A stretch of DNA of 8,471 nucleotides, taken from NCBI GenBank assembly GCA_002102825.1, contig DABJ01000011.1:47516-55986 (forward strand), written 5' to 3'. This stretch comes from Candidatus Gastranaerophilales bacterium HUM_12. GTDB taxonomy: Bacteria; Cyanobacteriota; Vampirovibrionia; Gastranaerophilales; Gastranaerophilaceae. The notes below the pieces were generated by a model. The model was not told the DNA's origin and made no database searches. It was given only the letters and a program-made list of their open reading frames with translations. Below are positions 1 to 5,782 of this stretch, piece after piece. Each line of letters opens with the position of its first letter. The stretch's first letter is position 1. Position numbers and translations under genes: made by a program.

Positions 1-162
1 GGAAAGAATTTAAATTTAAAAGATAACAAAAGTAATAACGTTGGTATAATTTTAGCCGATGGAGCAACACTAATACTTACCTACAATCCAAATGAAGGAA
101 TAATCGGAGATGGTGATACAGTAACCCCAAGAGCGCAATCTTCGGTGAGGTTCTGTGCGTAG
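1..162 (+). CDS. 3' end of an unrecognised protein, possibly pseudopilin-like (partial)
   Basis: Frame 1 is open from the first base to a TAG at 160-162, giving 53 C-terminal residues; the start lies outside the window. The segment contains 'VGIILADGATLILTYNPN', a beta-strand-rich stretch resembling the globular domain of type IV pilin-like secreted proteins that are numerous in Gastranaerophilales. That resemblance is from memory and weak. The last residues, 'TPRAQSSVRFCA', read differently from the rest: they come from a stretch with more G and C than its surroundings, running directly into the hairpin at 173-199. The natural C-terminus may therefore have been replaced or truncated by a repeat-like sequence. 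It could also simply be an unrelated hypothetical protein. Confidence 0.45.
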   Translation, partial: GKNLNLKDNKSNNVGIILADGATLILTYNPNEGIIGDGDTVTPRAQSSVRFCA

Positions 163-172
163 GTGATTAGAG

Positions 173-199
173 TCAGAATTTGACTATGTCAAATTCTGA
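173..199. repeat. Perfect 11-bp inverted repeat with 5-nt loop, no T-tract
   Basis: Bases 173-183 (TCAGAATTTGA) are perfectly complementary to 189-199 (TCAAATTCTGA) around the loop CTATG. No run of T follows on either side, so it is not a standard intrinsic terminator, although it sits 10 bp after the stop codon of the upstream reading frame. The pentamer GGTGA occurs at 144-148, 162-166 and 200-204 around it, with imperfect direct similarity between 161-176 and 199-213. It may be a REP/MITE-like repeat, a Rho-type or processing end of the upstream mRNA, or a protein-binding palindrome. The sequence alone does not decide. Confidence 0.6.
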
Positions 200-251
200 G
201 GTGAAGAGTGAAGTATAGCAAAACGTGTCTTATAGAGGAAACAATAAAAAC

Positions 252-280
252 TTTAAAAATTTTTATTTTTATGTCATAAT
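252..280 (+). promoter_or_regulatory. Candidate sigma70-type promoter of the hydrogenase gene
   Basis: TTTAAA at 252-257 (4 of 6 matches to TTGACA) and CATAAT at 275-280 (5 of 6 to TATAAT) are separated by 17 bp, in an A/T-rich stretch that could act as an upstream element. Transcription would start near 287, giving a leader of about 30 nt with the Shine-Dalgarno GAGG at 303-306, 11 nt before the ATG at 318. Prediction from consensus only; A/T-rich DNA yields chance matches. Confidence 0.45.
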
Positions 281-317
281 GTTTACTGCGTGTAACAGTT
301 ATGAGGTATGAAAAATA

Positions 318-1784
318 ATGGCAATGAATTCACCAAGACAAACTTCACAAATTAAACGTGAAATTTTGGTTAGACTTATCAAAGCATATTTAGGTGATAA
401 TTTCGAAGAAGAAACAAGAAAAATCCCTTACGATATGCGTCCAAAAGGCAGCGATGTTCCTTATCGTTGTTGTATTTATAAGGAAAGAGCAATCATTAGA
501 GATCGTGCAATTGCAGGTTTAGGAACTTCTATTGAAGATACTGATGATAGTGTTTTACTATCAGATATCGCAAAAAAAGCTGAAGATAGAGTTCAACCGG
601 AAGAACACCCGCTTACTGTTCTTACCACAGCTTGTAAGGGTTGTGTTCCATCAAGAATTTTCGTTACAGACCTATGCCAAGGTTGTGTCGCAAGACCTTG
701 CGAAAGCACTTGTCGATTCGGAGCAATCTCTGTTCATGACGGAAAATCTCACATTGATACAGAAAAATGTAAAAATTGCGGAATGTGTGCTCAAGTTTGT
801 CCATATCAAGCAATCCAAAGAATCATCGTTCCTTGTGAGAATGCTTGTCCGGTTGGTGCAATCGCTAAAGGCGAGGACGGACATGCCAGAATCGATTTTG
901 ATAAATGTATTTCTTGCGGAAGATGTGTTGCTGCTTGTCCATTCGGCGCAGTTCACGAAAAAAGTCAAATTATCGACATTTTAAAACAAATAAAACAAGG
1001 TAAAAAATTGGTCGCAATGTTAGCTCCGTCAATTATGGGGCAGTTACCTTGCACACCTACTCAATTGAAAGATGCTATTCAACAGTTAGGATTTGCTGAT
1101 GTTGTTGAAGTTGCAATCGGTGCAGATATCACAACTAAGAATGAGGCTGACGAATTCAAAGAAAGAATGGAAAAAGGCGATGCATTTATGACAACTTCTT
1201 GTTGTGCAGGTTACAATGAACTTGTTGATAAGCACATTCCGGACTTGAAACCTTTCCGTTCCGAAACAAAAACCCCTGCTTATTACACAGCAGAACTTGT
1301 TAAAAAAGAAACTCCAGATGCTATAACTGTTTTCTTTAGCCCTTGTGTTGCTAAAAAACGTGAAGCATTACAAAACCCGGACATTGATTTCGTTCTTAAC
1401 TACGAAGAACTTGGAGCATGGTTAATCGCTAAAGATATCAAGGTTGACACTTGTGAGGGTTCTGAATTTGCAGTTGAATCTTCTGCAGAAGCTAGAAACT
1501 TTGCAGTAACCGGTGGTGTTGCAGGTGCTGTTAATGCGTTATTAGAAGACGGTGAAAAAGCAACTCCGGTTATCATTGACGGTTTAGATAAGGCTGCCGT
1601 TAGAGATTTGAAAAAATACGGCAAAAACGGTAAATGCGATTTGGGTAACTTAATCGAAATCATGGCTTGCTCCGGTGGTTGTTTAGGTGGCTCTAGCACA
1701 ATCAATGCATTCAAACCTGCATTGAAACAATTGACAAATTACGTAAAAGAAAGCCCTGAAATCAAAGACGTTCTTAAAAAGTAA
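318..1784 (+). CDS. Monomeric [FeFe] hydrogenase, group B-type
   Basis: Catalyses reversible H2 formation from protons, probably with ferredoxin as electron partner, in the cytoplasm of a fermenting anaerobe. The 488 residues match the size of the monomeric group B family (TIGR04105-like). Cysteines before the catalytic domain fall in clusters: C106/C109, C120-C123-C128-C132, C151-C154-C157-C161, C173/C177 and C197-C200-C203-C207, the last a typical ferredoxin [4Fe-4S] motif ending in CP. The H-cluster motifs are L1 TSCC-AGY (293-299), L2 SPCVAKKRE (341-349) and L3 EIMACSGGC (447-455). Expected ligands are C296, C343, C451 and C455, with C295 as the proton-relay cysteine and K346 conserved. 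Compared with group A, the Pro after TSCC is Ala and the Met of MPC is Ser. The start is ATG 318, with GAGG at 303-306; an in-frame ATG at 324 is the alternative. It appears monocistronic, with its own promoter and terminator. The hydEFG maturases are not in the window. The family is clear; the exact subgroup and in vivo direction are inferred. Confidence 0.93.
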   Translation: MAMNSPRQTSQIKREILVRLIKAYLGDNFEEETRKIPYDMRPKGSDVPYRCCIYKERAIIRDRAIAGLGTSIEDTDDSVLLSDIAKKAEDRVQPEEHPLTVLTTACKGCVPSRIFVTDLCQGCVARPCESTCRFGAISVHDGKSHIDTEKCKNCGMCAQVCPYQAIQRIIVPCENACPVGAIAKGEDGHARIDFDKCISCGRCVAACPFGAVHEKSQIIDILKQIKQGKKLVAMLAPSIMGQLPCTPTQLKDAIQQLGFADVVEVAIGADITTKNEADEFKERMEKGDAFMTTSCCAGYNELVDKHIPDLKPFRSETKTPAYYTAELVKKETPDAITVFFSPCVAKKREALQNPDIDFVLNYEELGAWLIAKDIKVDTCEGSEFAVESSAEARNFAVTGGVAGAVNALLEDGEKATPVIIDGLDKAAVRDLKKYGKNGKCDLGNLIEIMACSGGCLGGSSTINAFKPALKQLTNYVKESPEIKDVLKK

Positions 1785-1807
1785 TTGGGAAATATATAAT
1801 CAAAATG

Positions 1808-1837
1808 TGCGGACTTTTAAAAAGTCCGCATATTTTT
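1808..1837 (+). terminator. Intrinsic terminator after the hydrogenase gene
   Basis: A 10-bp stem, TGCGGACTTT (1808-1817) with AAAGTCCGCA (1821-1830), closes on a 3-nt loop and is followed by a T-run at 1833-1837. It begins 23 bp after the hydrogenase stop. It lies between convergent genes and could also end the minus-strand transcript of 1853-2416, whose path beyond the stem has a shorter T-run. Confidence 0.9.
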
Positions 1838-1852
1838 AATCTTAAAAAAAAA

Positions 1853-2416
1853 TTATTCTAAAATACTCCCCTCAACAAAATCGAACTTGCCTTGTTTAAT
1901 CGCTTCAATTGCATCTTCTGCCTTGACAGATTTAAGCTTTTTAGCTTCTTCAACTCCAAAAATTTCTGCAACCTTTTTTCGACCATCAAGATATCTATCA
2001 ATCATAAAATCGCATAATGCATCTTTACCACTAGCAGCAGCATCTTTATAACCTTGAAGTCTTATTCTCAATCGTGTCTCAAGTTCTTTTGCATATTGGA
2101 AAATATCTTTGGCTTTTCTTAGTGGTTTATTTTCATCTTCAGCAATCTTTTTTGCAATAAATTTTCTGATAACATCTGCATCGTCATTTGTCGCATGTAG
2201 ACTTTCTGCGTAATTTTGTCGTTCTGAAAATTTGGGAATTAATGTTAATTCTTCCCAACCCCAAAATTTATCCGGAGTTTTCAAGTTAATATAATTGTGA
2301 TTATCAATAAAATGATTATCATATATTAATTCGCTAAACTTATTAACAGCTTTTAAGCCCCCTTTTACAATATATTTGCCTTGAAAATTCGGAGAGTAGT
2401 TGTTTTGAATTTGCAT
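1853..2416 (-). CDS. Hypothetical protein with N-terminal SPNFQGK signature
   Basis: I do not recognise a domain in this 187-residue protein. It starts MQIQNNYSPNFQGKY; a short N-terminal motif of the form Asn/Pro-x-Phe-x-Gly-Lys/Arg is, from memory, common among proteins of Gastranaerophilales and is the main lineage clue here. Residues 40-70 carry aromatic residues (FWGWEEL). From about 78 to 175 the protein is charged and probably helical (IRKFIAKKIAEDE, AKELETRLRIRL, GVEEAKKLKSVKAED). No signal peptide, membrane segment or catalytic motif is visible, so it is probably cytosolic. The start is the ATG at 2414-2416, preceded on the minus strand by AAGGA about 8 nt upstream. It is divergent from the response regulator at 2602 and convergent with the hydrogenase gene; no operon partner is seen. 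Real gene: likely. Function: unknown. Confidence 0.8.
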   Translation of the reverse strand: MQIQNNYSPNFQGKYIVKGGLKAVNKFSELIYDNHFIDNHNYINLKTPDKFWGWEELTLIPKFSERQNYAESLHATNDDADVIRKFIAKKIAEDENKPLRKAKDIFQYAKELETRLRIRLQGYKDAAASGKDALCDFMIDRYLDGRKKVAEIFGVEEAKKLKSVKAEDAIEAIKQGKFDFVEGSILE

Positions 2417-2548
2417 ATTTTAATCCTTTTTTTAGTTTCTTTTGAAGATATTAATTACAAACATAATTTTTTTTGCGGGTTAGATATAAATTTCAATCCA
2501 AAAACAAAAATAAATAATAATAGTCTTCAATTTAGCCAAAATCAGATT

Positions 2549-2576
2549 ACGACAAGTCAAAACATGGCAATATAAT
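2549..2576 (+). promoter_or_regulatory. Candidate promoter of the response regulator gene
   Basis: A perfect TATAAT at 2571-2576 lies 16 bp after ACGACA (2549-2554; 4 of 6 matches to TTGACA). Transcription would begin near 2583, giving a short leader of about 20 nt with the strong Shine-Dalgarno AAGGAG at 2589-2594, 7 nt before ATG 2602. The rest of the 185-bp divergent region (2417-2601) is A/T-rich, with an 8-T run near 2465-2472. I could not single out a convincing minus-strand promoter in it. Confidence 0.5.
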
Positions 2577-2601
2577 TGTAAAAAATACAAGGAGCAATAT
2601 T

Positions 2602-3267
2602 ATGAATCAAGCAATAAAACTTCTTTTGGTTGAAGATCATAAATTATTGAGAGTCGGATTAAAATCGCTATTTGAGGAGCAAGATGGGTTAGAAGTAACC
2701 TCAGAAGCTCAAAGTGGCAAAGATGCAATAGAAAAATTCCGCACAACACACCCCGATGTAACCCTTATGGATATTGGTTTACCTGATATTTCCGGTATTG
2801 AAGCAACAAAAAAAATACTAGAACTTAACACCAATGCAAAAGTTATAATTTTGACTTCTCATCTGAGTGAAAAAGAGGTGATTGACTCACTTGAATCCGG
2901 AGCCTGCGCTTATGTAATGAAAGATATAAATACAGACATACTGAAAATGATTATTCAAACAATAAAAGAGGGAGCAATGTGGATTGACCCGTTAGCCGTA
3001 CCAATTTTAAGAGATAAAAACAAGGGACTTGTACCCCAAAGGCAAATGTCACGTGCAATGTTTAGAGAACAACATTCTAACCTTACCCAAAGAGAGTACG
3101 AAGTCTTGAAATTAGTTGTTGACGGAAAATCAAACAACGAAATTGCAGAAGAACTTACAATTTCGTCGCACACCGCAAAAGCTCACGTTTGCAATATTAT
3201 CCAGAAGTTGTTAGTTGATGACCGAACCCAAGCTGCCGTCAAAGCACTAAAAGAAGGGCTTGTGTAA
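2602..3267 (+). CDS. NarL/FixJ-family response regulator (REC plus LuxR-type HTH)
   Basis: A cytoplasmic two-component transcription regulator of 221 residues, the usual length for the family. The receiver domain covers about 5-122: acidic pair E11-D12, phosphoacceptor D57 in TLMDIGLPD, switch T85 in IILTSH and K107 in YVMKD, so all phosphorylation residues are intact. A linker leads to a LuxR-type helix-turn-helix at about 158-220, with LTQREYEVL, the turn GKSNNEIAEEL and recognition helix SSHTAKAHVCNIIQKL. Phosphorylation is expected to free the HTH for dimeric DNA binding. No histidine kinase is present in the window, so it is an orphan here and its signal and targets are unknown. The start at ATG 2602 is supported by AAGGAG 7 nt upstream. 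It is convergent with the gene at 3271-3594, only 3 bp separating the stop codons. The name is certain to family level only. Confidence 0.94.
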   Translation: MNQAIKLLLVEDHKLLRVGLKSLFEEQDGLEVTSEAQSGKDAIEKFRTTHPDVTLMDIGLPDISGIEATKKILELNTNAKVIILTSHLSEKEVIDSLESGACAYVMKDINTDILKMIIQTIKEGAMWIDPLAVPILRDKNKGLVPQRQMSRAMFREQHSNLTQREYEVLKLVVDGKSNNEIAEELTISSHTAKAHVCNIIQKLLVDDRTQAAVKALKEGLV

Positions 3268-3270
3268 AGC

Positions 3271-3594
3271 CTACGCAGCTCTATCATCAGAATTTATAAA
3301 CTGCAAAACATTATTAGCAACAGATTTTTGCAAATCATCACCCGCATCTTTCAAATATTCAAATGCCATAAACAAAGTACGATTATTATCATACCATCTA
3401 CGCATTTCGTAATTTGAAAGTCTTTGCCTATAAATTTCTTTATTAGGTTTATAACCTGCATAATATAGTTCCTGCAAAATTTTCTTTGCATACCGAAGTC
3501 TATCAAACTCTTGCGCTATTTCAATCTTGCTAATAACAATACAAACATCTGGAGACAATTCGTACCAACGTTTTTTTTGAGCAACAACTGTCAT
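3271..3594 (-). CDS. Small hypothetical protein (107 aa)
   Basis: I recognise no known domain. The protein begins MTVVAQKKRWYEL and is rich in charged and aromatic residues, probably mostly helical (IEIAQEFDRLRYAKKILQEL, YRQRLSNYEMRRWYDN, LFMAFEYLKDAGDDL), with no signal peptide or membrane segment. A start four codons upstream at TTG 3606 is formally open, but the bases coding its second and third codons form a GGAGGG Shine-Dalgarno placed 4-5 nt before the ATG at 3592-3594. The ATG is therefore chosen. It lies downstream of nusA on the same strand but is separated from it by an intrinsic terminator and has its own candidate promoter. It may act alone or be linked to the convergent response regulator; there is no direct evidence for either. 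Confidence 0.75.
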   Translation of the reverse strand: MTVVAQKKRWYELSPDVCIVISKIEIAQEFDRLRYAKKILQELYYAGYKPNKEIYRQRLSNYEMRRWYDNNRTLFMAFEYLKDAGDDLQKSVANNVLQFINSDDRAA

Positions 3595-3598
3595 TAAT

Positions 3599-3604
3599 CC
3601 CTCC
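3599..3604 (-). promoter_or_regulatory. Ribosome binding site deciding the start of the 107-aa gene
   Basis: On the minus strand GGAGGG lies 4 nt before the ATG at 3592-3594. It falls inside the apparent 4-codon extension from TTG 3606, which argues that the extension is untranslated leader. Confidence 0.8.
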
Positions 3605-3622
3605 AATATATCCTCTAGATAT

Positions 3623-3651
3623 ATTATAAACTGTTCTATTATTAATTAAAA
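3623..3651 (-). promoter_or_regulatory. Candidate promoter of the 107-aa gene
   Basis: On the minus strand a perfect TATAAT (3628-3623) lies 17 bp downstream of TTTTAA (3651-3646), a poor -35 with 3 of 6 matches. It sits after the nusA terminator and would give a leader of under 30 nt. The -35 half overlaps the 12-bp inverted repeat arm at 3648-3659, which could matter for regulation. Confidence 0.4.
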
Positions 3652-3751
3652 GTCTAATTCTTTAGAATTAATACAATTGTTTACACTAAAAAAGCATTCG
3701 AGCAAAATATTTTACCCGAATGCTTGATTATATTTGGCAAATTAGACTTTT
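3648..3751. repeat. 12-bp perfect inverted repeat flanking the nusA terminator
   Basis: AAAAGTCTAATT at 3648-3659 is the exact reverse complement of AATTAGACTTTT at 3740-3751, enclosing 80 bp that include the nusA terminator hairpin. Another palindrome, TAATTCT-TT-AGAATTA (about 3655-3670), overlaps the left arm. The right arm ends 3 bp from the nusA stop codon. There is no clear target-site duplication, so a MITE origin is possible but unproven; chance in A/T-rich DNA is the alternative. Confidence 0.5.
3688..3725 (-). terminator. Intrinsic terminator of the rimP-nusA operon
   Basis: On the minus strand AAGCATTCG (3725-3717) pairs with CGAATGCTT (3700-3692), with possible inner A-T pairing in the loop, followed by a run of T (3693-3688). 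It begins 29 bp after the nusA stop and separates nusA from the 107-aa gene. Confidence 0.9.
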
Positions 3752-3754
3752 GAA

Positions 3755-5005
3755 TTATTCTTCTTCAGCTTCTTCTGAGATACCACCGTCTTGCATATCT
3801 TCTTCATCTAATTCGTGTTGATTCATTTCTGCTTCAATTTCTTCTTGCAATTCTTCTGAATCAACTCCGGTATCAACCGTTTCATCTTCTTGAGCAGCTT
3901 CTTCATCATAATCGTAGTTATTTACGTTTTGAGCTTCAGCTTGTTCCATTTGAGAAACTGATTTAATATCAATTTTCCAGTTAGTTAATTTGTGAGCAAG
4001 TCTTACGTTTTGACCTTCCCTACCGATAGCAAGGCTCAATTGGTCATCTGGAACAACAACCAATGCTTCATGAGCAAATTCATCATCTGCCATGATATCT
4101 ACAGATACTACTCTCGCAGGAGACAAGGCATTAACGATATATTCTACCGGATCTTCTGAATATCTTACAATATCAATTTTTTCGTTTTTCAATTCGCCAA
4201 CAATAGTTTGAATTCTGCTACCTCTTGGCCCAATACAAGCTCCAACTGAATCAACTTCGGGATCATTTGACCAAACCGCAATTTTTGTTCTATAACCAGC
4301 TTCACGAGAAATTGATTTAATTTCTACAATACCGTCTTCAATTTCAGGAACTTCAAGCTCAAACAATTCTCTAACGATTTCCGGATGAGCATGAGAAACA
4401 ATAACTTGTGGCAATCTTGTTGTTTCTTTTACATTCAAAACAAAAACTCTGATTCTATTACCAGGTTTGTAATATTCTCCAGGAATTTGTTCTTTTCTTG
4501 GCATGATAGCATCAGTTTTACCAATATTAACAATAACATTTCTTCTATCGTCGATTTTTTGGATAATACCTGTAATCAAAGTACCTTTTTTCTCTAAGAA
4601 TTCGTTAAGAACAAGATTTCTTTCAGCTTCTCTAATTCTTTGAGTCAAAACTTGGTTTGCAGCTTGAGCAGCGATTCTGCCAAATTGTTCCGGAGTAACT
4701 TCTAATTTAACTTCGTCACCCAATTCAACATCTTCATCAATTTCTTTTGCTTCTGCTAGAGAAATCTCGTTATCTTCATCTTCAACATGGTCAACGACAG
4801 TTTTACCTTTGAAGATACCGATTTCACCGGATTGTTCGTCCAAAAATGCTTCAACATTTTGAACTTCTTTCAATCTAAGGTGTTTTTTATAAGCTGCAAC
4901 CATTGCGTCACACAAAGATGAAATTACAACATCTTTTGAAATACCTTTTTCTTTTTCCAATTCTTCGAAAACTTCATTCAAGTTTCCTGCTCCGATTTTA
5001 ATCAT
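3755..5005 (-). CDS. nusA: Transcription termination/antitermination factor NusA
   Basis: NusA binds RNA polymerase and nascent RNA, promoting pausing, hairpin-dependent termination and antitermination on rRNA operons. The 416 residues comprise the N-terminal RNAP-binding domain (about 1-125), the S1 domain (about 136-203, GIIQKIDDRRNVIV through VIVSHAHPE), KH1 with GACIGPRGSRIQ (256-266) and KH2 with AIGREGQNVRLA (326-337). After KH2 there are no acidic-repeat domains like those of E. coli; instead residues 352-416 form a low-complexity, very acidic Glu/Asp tail ending EEAEEE. Start ATG 5003-5005 has AAGGA about 10 nt upstream. It lies 51 bp after rimP, in the conserved rimP-nusA order, but transcription is expected to stop right after nusA rather than continue into ylxR and infB. 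The identity is clear. Confidence 0.97.
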   Translation of the reverse strand: MIKIGAGNLNEVFEELEKEKGISKDVVISSLCDAMVAAYKKHLRLKEVQNVEAFLDEQSGEIGIFKGKTVVDHVEDEDNEISLAEAKEIDEDVELGDEVKLEVTPEQFGRIAAQAANQVLTQRIREAERNLVLNEFLEKKGTLITGIIQKIDDRRNVIVNIGKTDAIMPRKEQIPGEYYKPGNRIRVFVLNVKETTRLPQVIVSHAHPEIVRELFELEVPEIEDGIVEIKSISREAGYRTKIAVWSNDPEVDSVGACIGPRGSRIQTIVGELKNEKIDIVRYSEDPVEYIVNALSPARVVSVDIMADDEFAHEALVVVPDDQLSLAIGREGQNVRLAHKLTNWKIDIKSVSQMEQAEAQNVNNYDYDEEAAQEDETVDTGVDSEELQEEIEAEMNQHELDEEDMQDGGISEEAEEE

Positions 5006-5056
5006 TTGTTTATTTTCCTTTCGTTGTTTGTTTCTTGTTGCCTACCTACAAAAGCC

Positions 5057-5542
5057 TTAATCAATATATAGCTTTGCAGATTGGATATTTTCTTTAGGGA
5101 TTTGAAGTTCGCAACCATCATCAAAGCGGAAGAATGTTAACCCCTCATTGTAATCATAGTCAACAATCTCACCTTTGAAGATTTTTTCTACTTCACCCAT
5201 CAAAGGTTCTTTTAGTTTTAAACTTATTCTTTTACCCTTGAAAATGATAAACTCTTTTTCGGACTTAAATTTACGTTCTAACCCGGGAGAAGAAACCTCT
5301 AAATAGTATTTTACTGGAATTAAATCGTCTAAAAAGCCTTCTAAACTTCGAGTAACGTTTTCACAATCGTCTAATGTGATGTTGCGTTCTTTTGAATATA
5401 AGAAAATTCTCAAAAACCAACGGTGATTTTCCTTTGAAAAATCAATCTCAATAGGAATCAAATTGAAACGCATTGCGGTATTTTCAATTAATGGAGTAAT
5501 AGCCTCTAGAACTTCTAACCTATTTACATCTTGTTTCATCAT
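5057..5542 (-). CDS. rimP: Ribosome maturation factor RimP
   Basis: RimP assists 30S subunit maturation in the cytoplasm. The 161 residues match the family length. The N-terminal alpha/beta domain (about 8-85) ends in the family signature YYLEVSSPGLERKF (79-92), and an SH3-like C-terminal domain (about 93-160) follows, with RISLKLKEP and FKGEIVDYDYNEGLTFF. It is the first gene of the rimP-nusA unit, a near-universal pairing. Two consecutive ATGs (5540-5542 and 5537-5539) compete. The minus-strand leader reads AAAGGTAGGA directly before the first, so AAAGG suits the first ATG, while the second cannot be excluded. The leader upstream carries a terminator-like hairpin (5573-5602) and a candidate promoter. 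Confidence 0.96.
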   Translation of the reverse strand: MMKQDVNRLEVLEAITPLIENTAMRFNLIPIEIDFSKENHRWFLRIFLYSKERNITLDDCENVTRSLEGFLDDLIPVKYYLEVSSPGLERKFKSEKEFIIFKGKRISLKLKEPLMGEVEKIFKGEIVDYDYNEGLTFFRFDDGCELQIPKENIQSAKLYID

Positions 5543-5572
5543 TCCTACCTTTCAGTTGTTGTATTATTAGTG

Positions 5573-5602
5573 AAAAAAAGAACGGGGTAACCGTTCTTTT
5601 TT
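5573..5602 (-). terminator. Terminator-shaped hairpin in the rimP-nusA leader (possible attenuator)
   Basis: On the minus strand an A-run is followed by GAACGG (5596-5591), loop TTACC, CCGTTC (5585-5580) and a 7-T run (5579-5573). The A- and T-runs can extend the stem to 12 bp. This is a textbook intrinsic terminator, but it stands about 30 bp before rimP and about 25 nt after the predicted transcription start, so it would end most rimP-nusA transcripts unless bypassed. It is also symmetrical enough to stop plus-strand transcription (T-run 5597-5602). In Bacillus subtilis a NusA-dependent terminator in the leader of the corresponding operon mediates autoregulation; the same role here is inference. 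Confidence 0.75.
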
Positions 5603-5628
5603 CATCTTGCAATACTGCTTGCTCTTTT

Positions 5629-5657
5629 ATTTTAATATATTCAAACTGAAAAGTAAA
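5629..5657 (-). promoter_or_regulatory. Candidate promoter of the rimP-nusA operon
   Basis: On the minus strand TTTACT (5657-5652; 4 of 6 to TTGACA) and TAAAAT (5634-5629; 5 of 6 to TATAAT) are spaced 17 bp. The start would fall near 5622, leaving a leader of about 80 nt that includes the terminator-like hairpin at 5573-5602. Confidence 0.5.
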
Positions 5658-5752
5658 GTGGTTTCATATAACAATAAAAATTTATGAAGCACATAATTCC
5701 TTAAAATCCTTTGAGTCCCAGTGCTTTAATATTCTTGCGCGATATTAACAAT

Positions 5753-5782
5753 TTGATTTTAATTTCAATTTTGTGCTAGTAT
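5753..5782 (+). promoter_or_regulatory. Candidate promoter of the map operon
   Basis: TTGATT (5753-5758) is followed after 18 bp by TAGTAT (5777-5782), preceded by TG at 5774-5775, as in an extended -10 promoter. Transcription would start near 5789, immediately before the AGGA at 5795-5798, so the leader would be only about 18 nt. Matches to consensus are moderate (4 of 6 each). Confidence 0.4.

Noticed and set aside
281..301. Possible operator palindrome upstream of the hydrogenase (ACTG...CAGT)
   Set aside because: Only 4 bp of symmetry with a mismatch next to it; no match to an FNR-type TTGAT-N4-ATCAA site. Too weak to report as a site.
532..984. 150-aa reading frame on the plus strand inside the hydrogenase gene
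   Set aside because: It lies wholly within the strongly supported hydrogenase frame, has no recognisable motif, and is a by-product of coding composition. The minus-strand frames at 672-968 and 1400-1714 are rejected for the same reason.
2381..2575. 64-aa plus-strand reading frame over the divergent region
   Set aside because: It begins with TTG inside the antisense of the 187-aa gene, has no Shine-Dalgarno, and reads as A/T-rich low-complexity sequence.
3271..3606. Longer form of the 107-aa gene starting at TTG 3606
   Set aside because: The extra codons consist of the GGAGGG ribosome binding site for the downstream ATG, so they are leader rather than coding.
4385..4597. 70-aa plus-strand reading frame inside nusA
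   Set aside because: Antisense to the conserved S1 domain of NusA, without a ribosome binding site; a shadow. Small minus-strand frames within map (6355-6549), the response regulator (2955-3173) and the TPR gene (7906-8127, 8115-8342) are rejected likewise.
5658..5750. Riboswitch, small RNA or tRNA in the rimP-map intergenic region
   Set aside because: No cloverleaf, conserved riboswitch core or strong stem is visible here beyond the leader hairpin at 5573-5602; only weak A/T stems occur.
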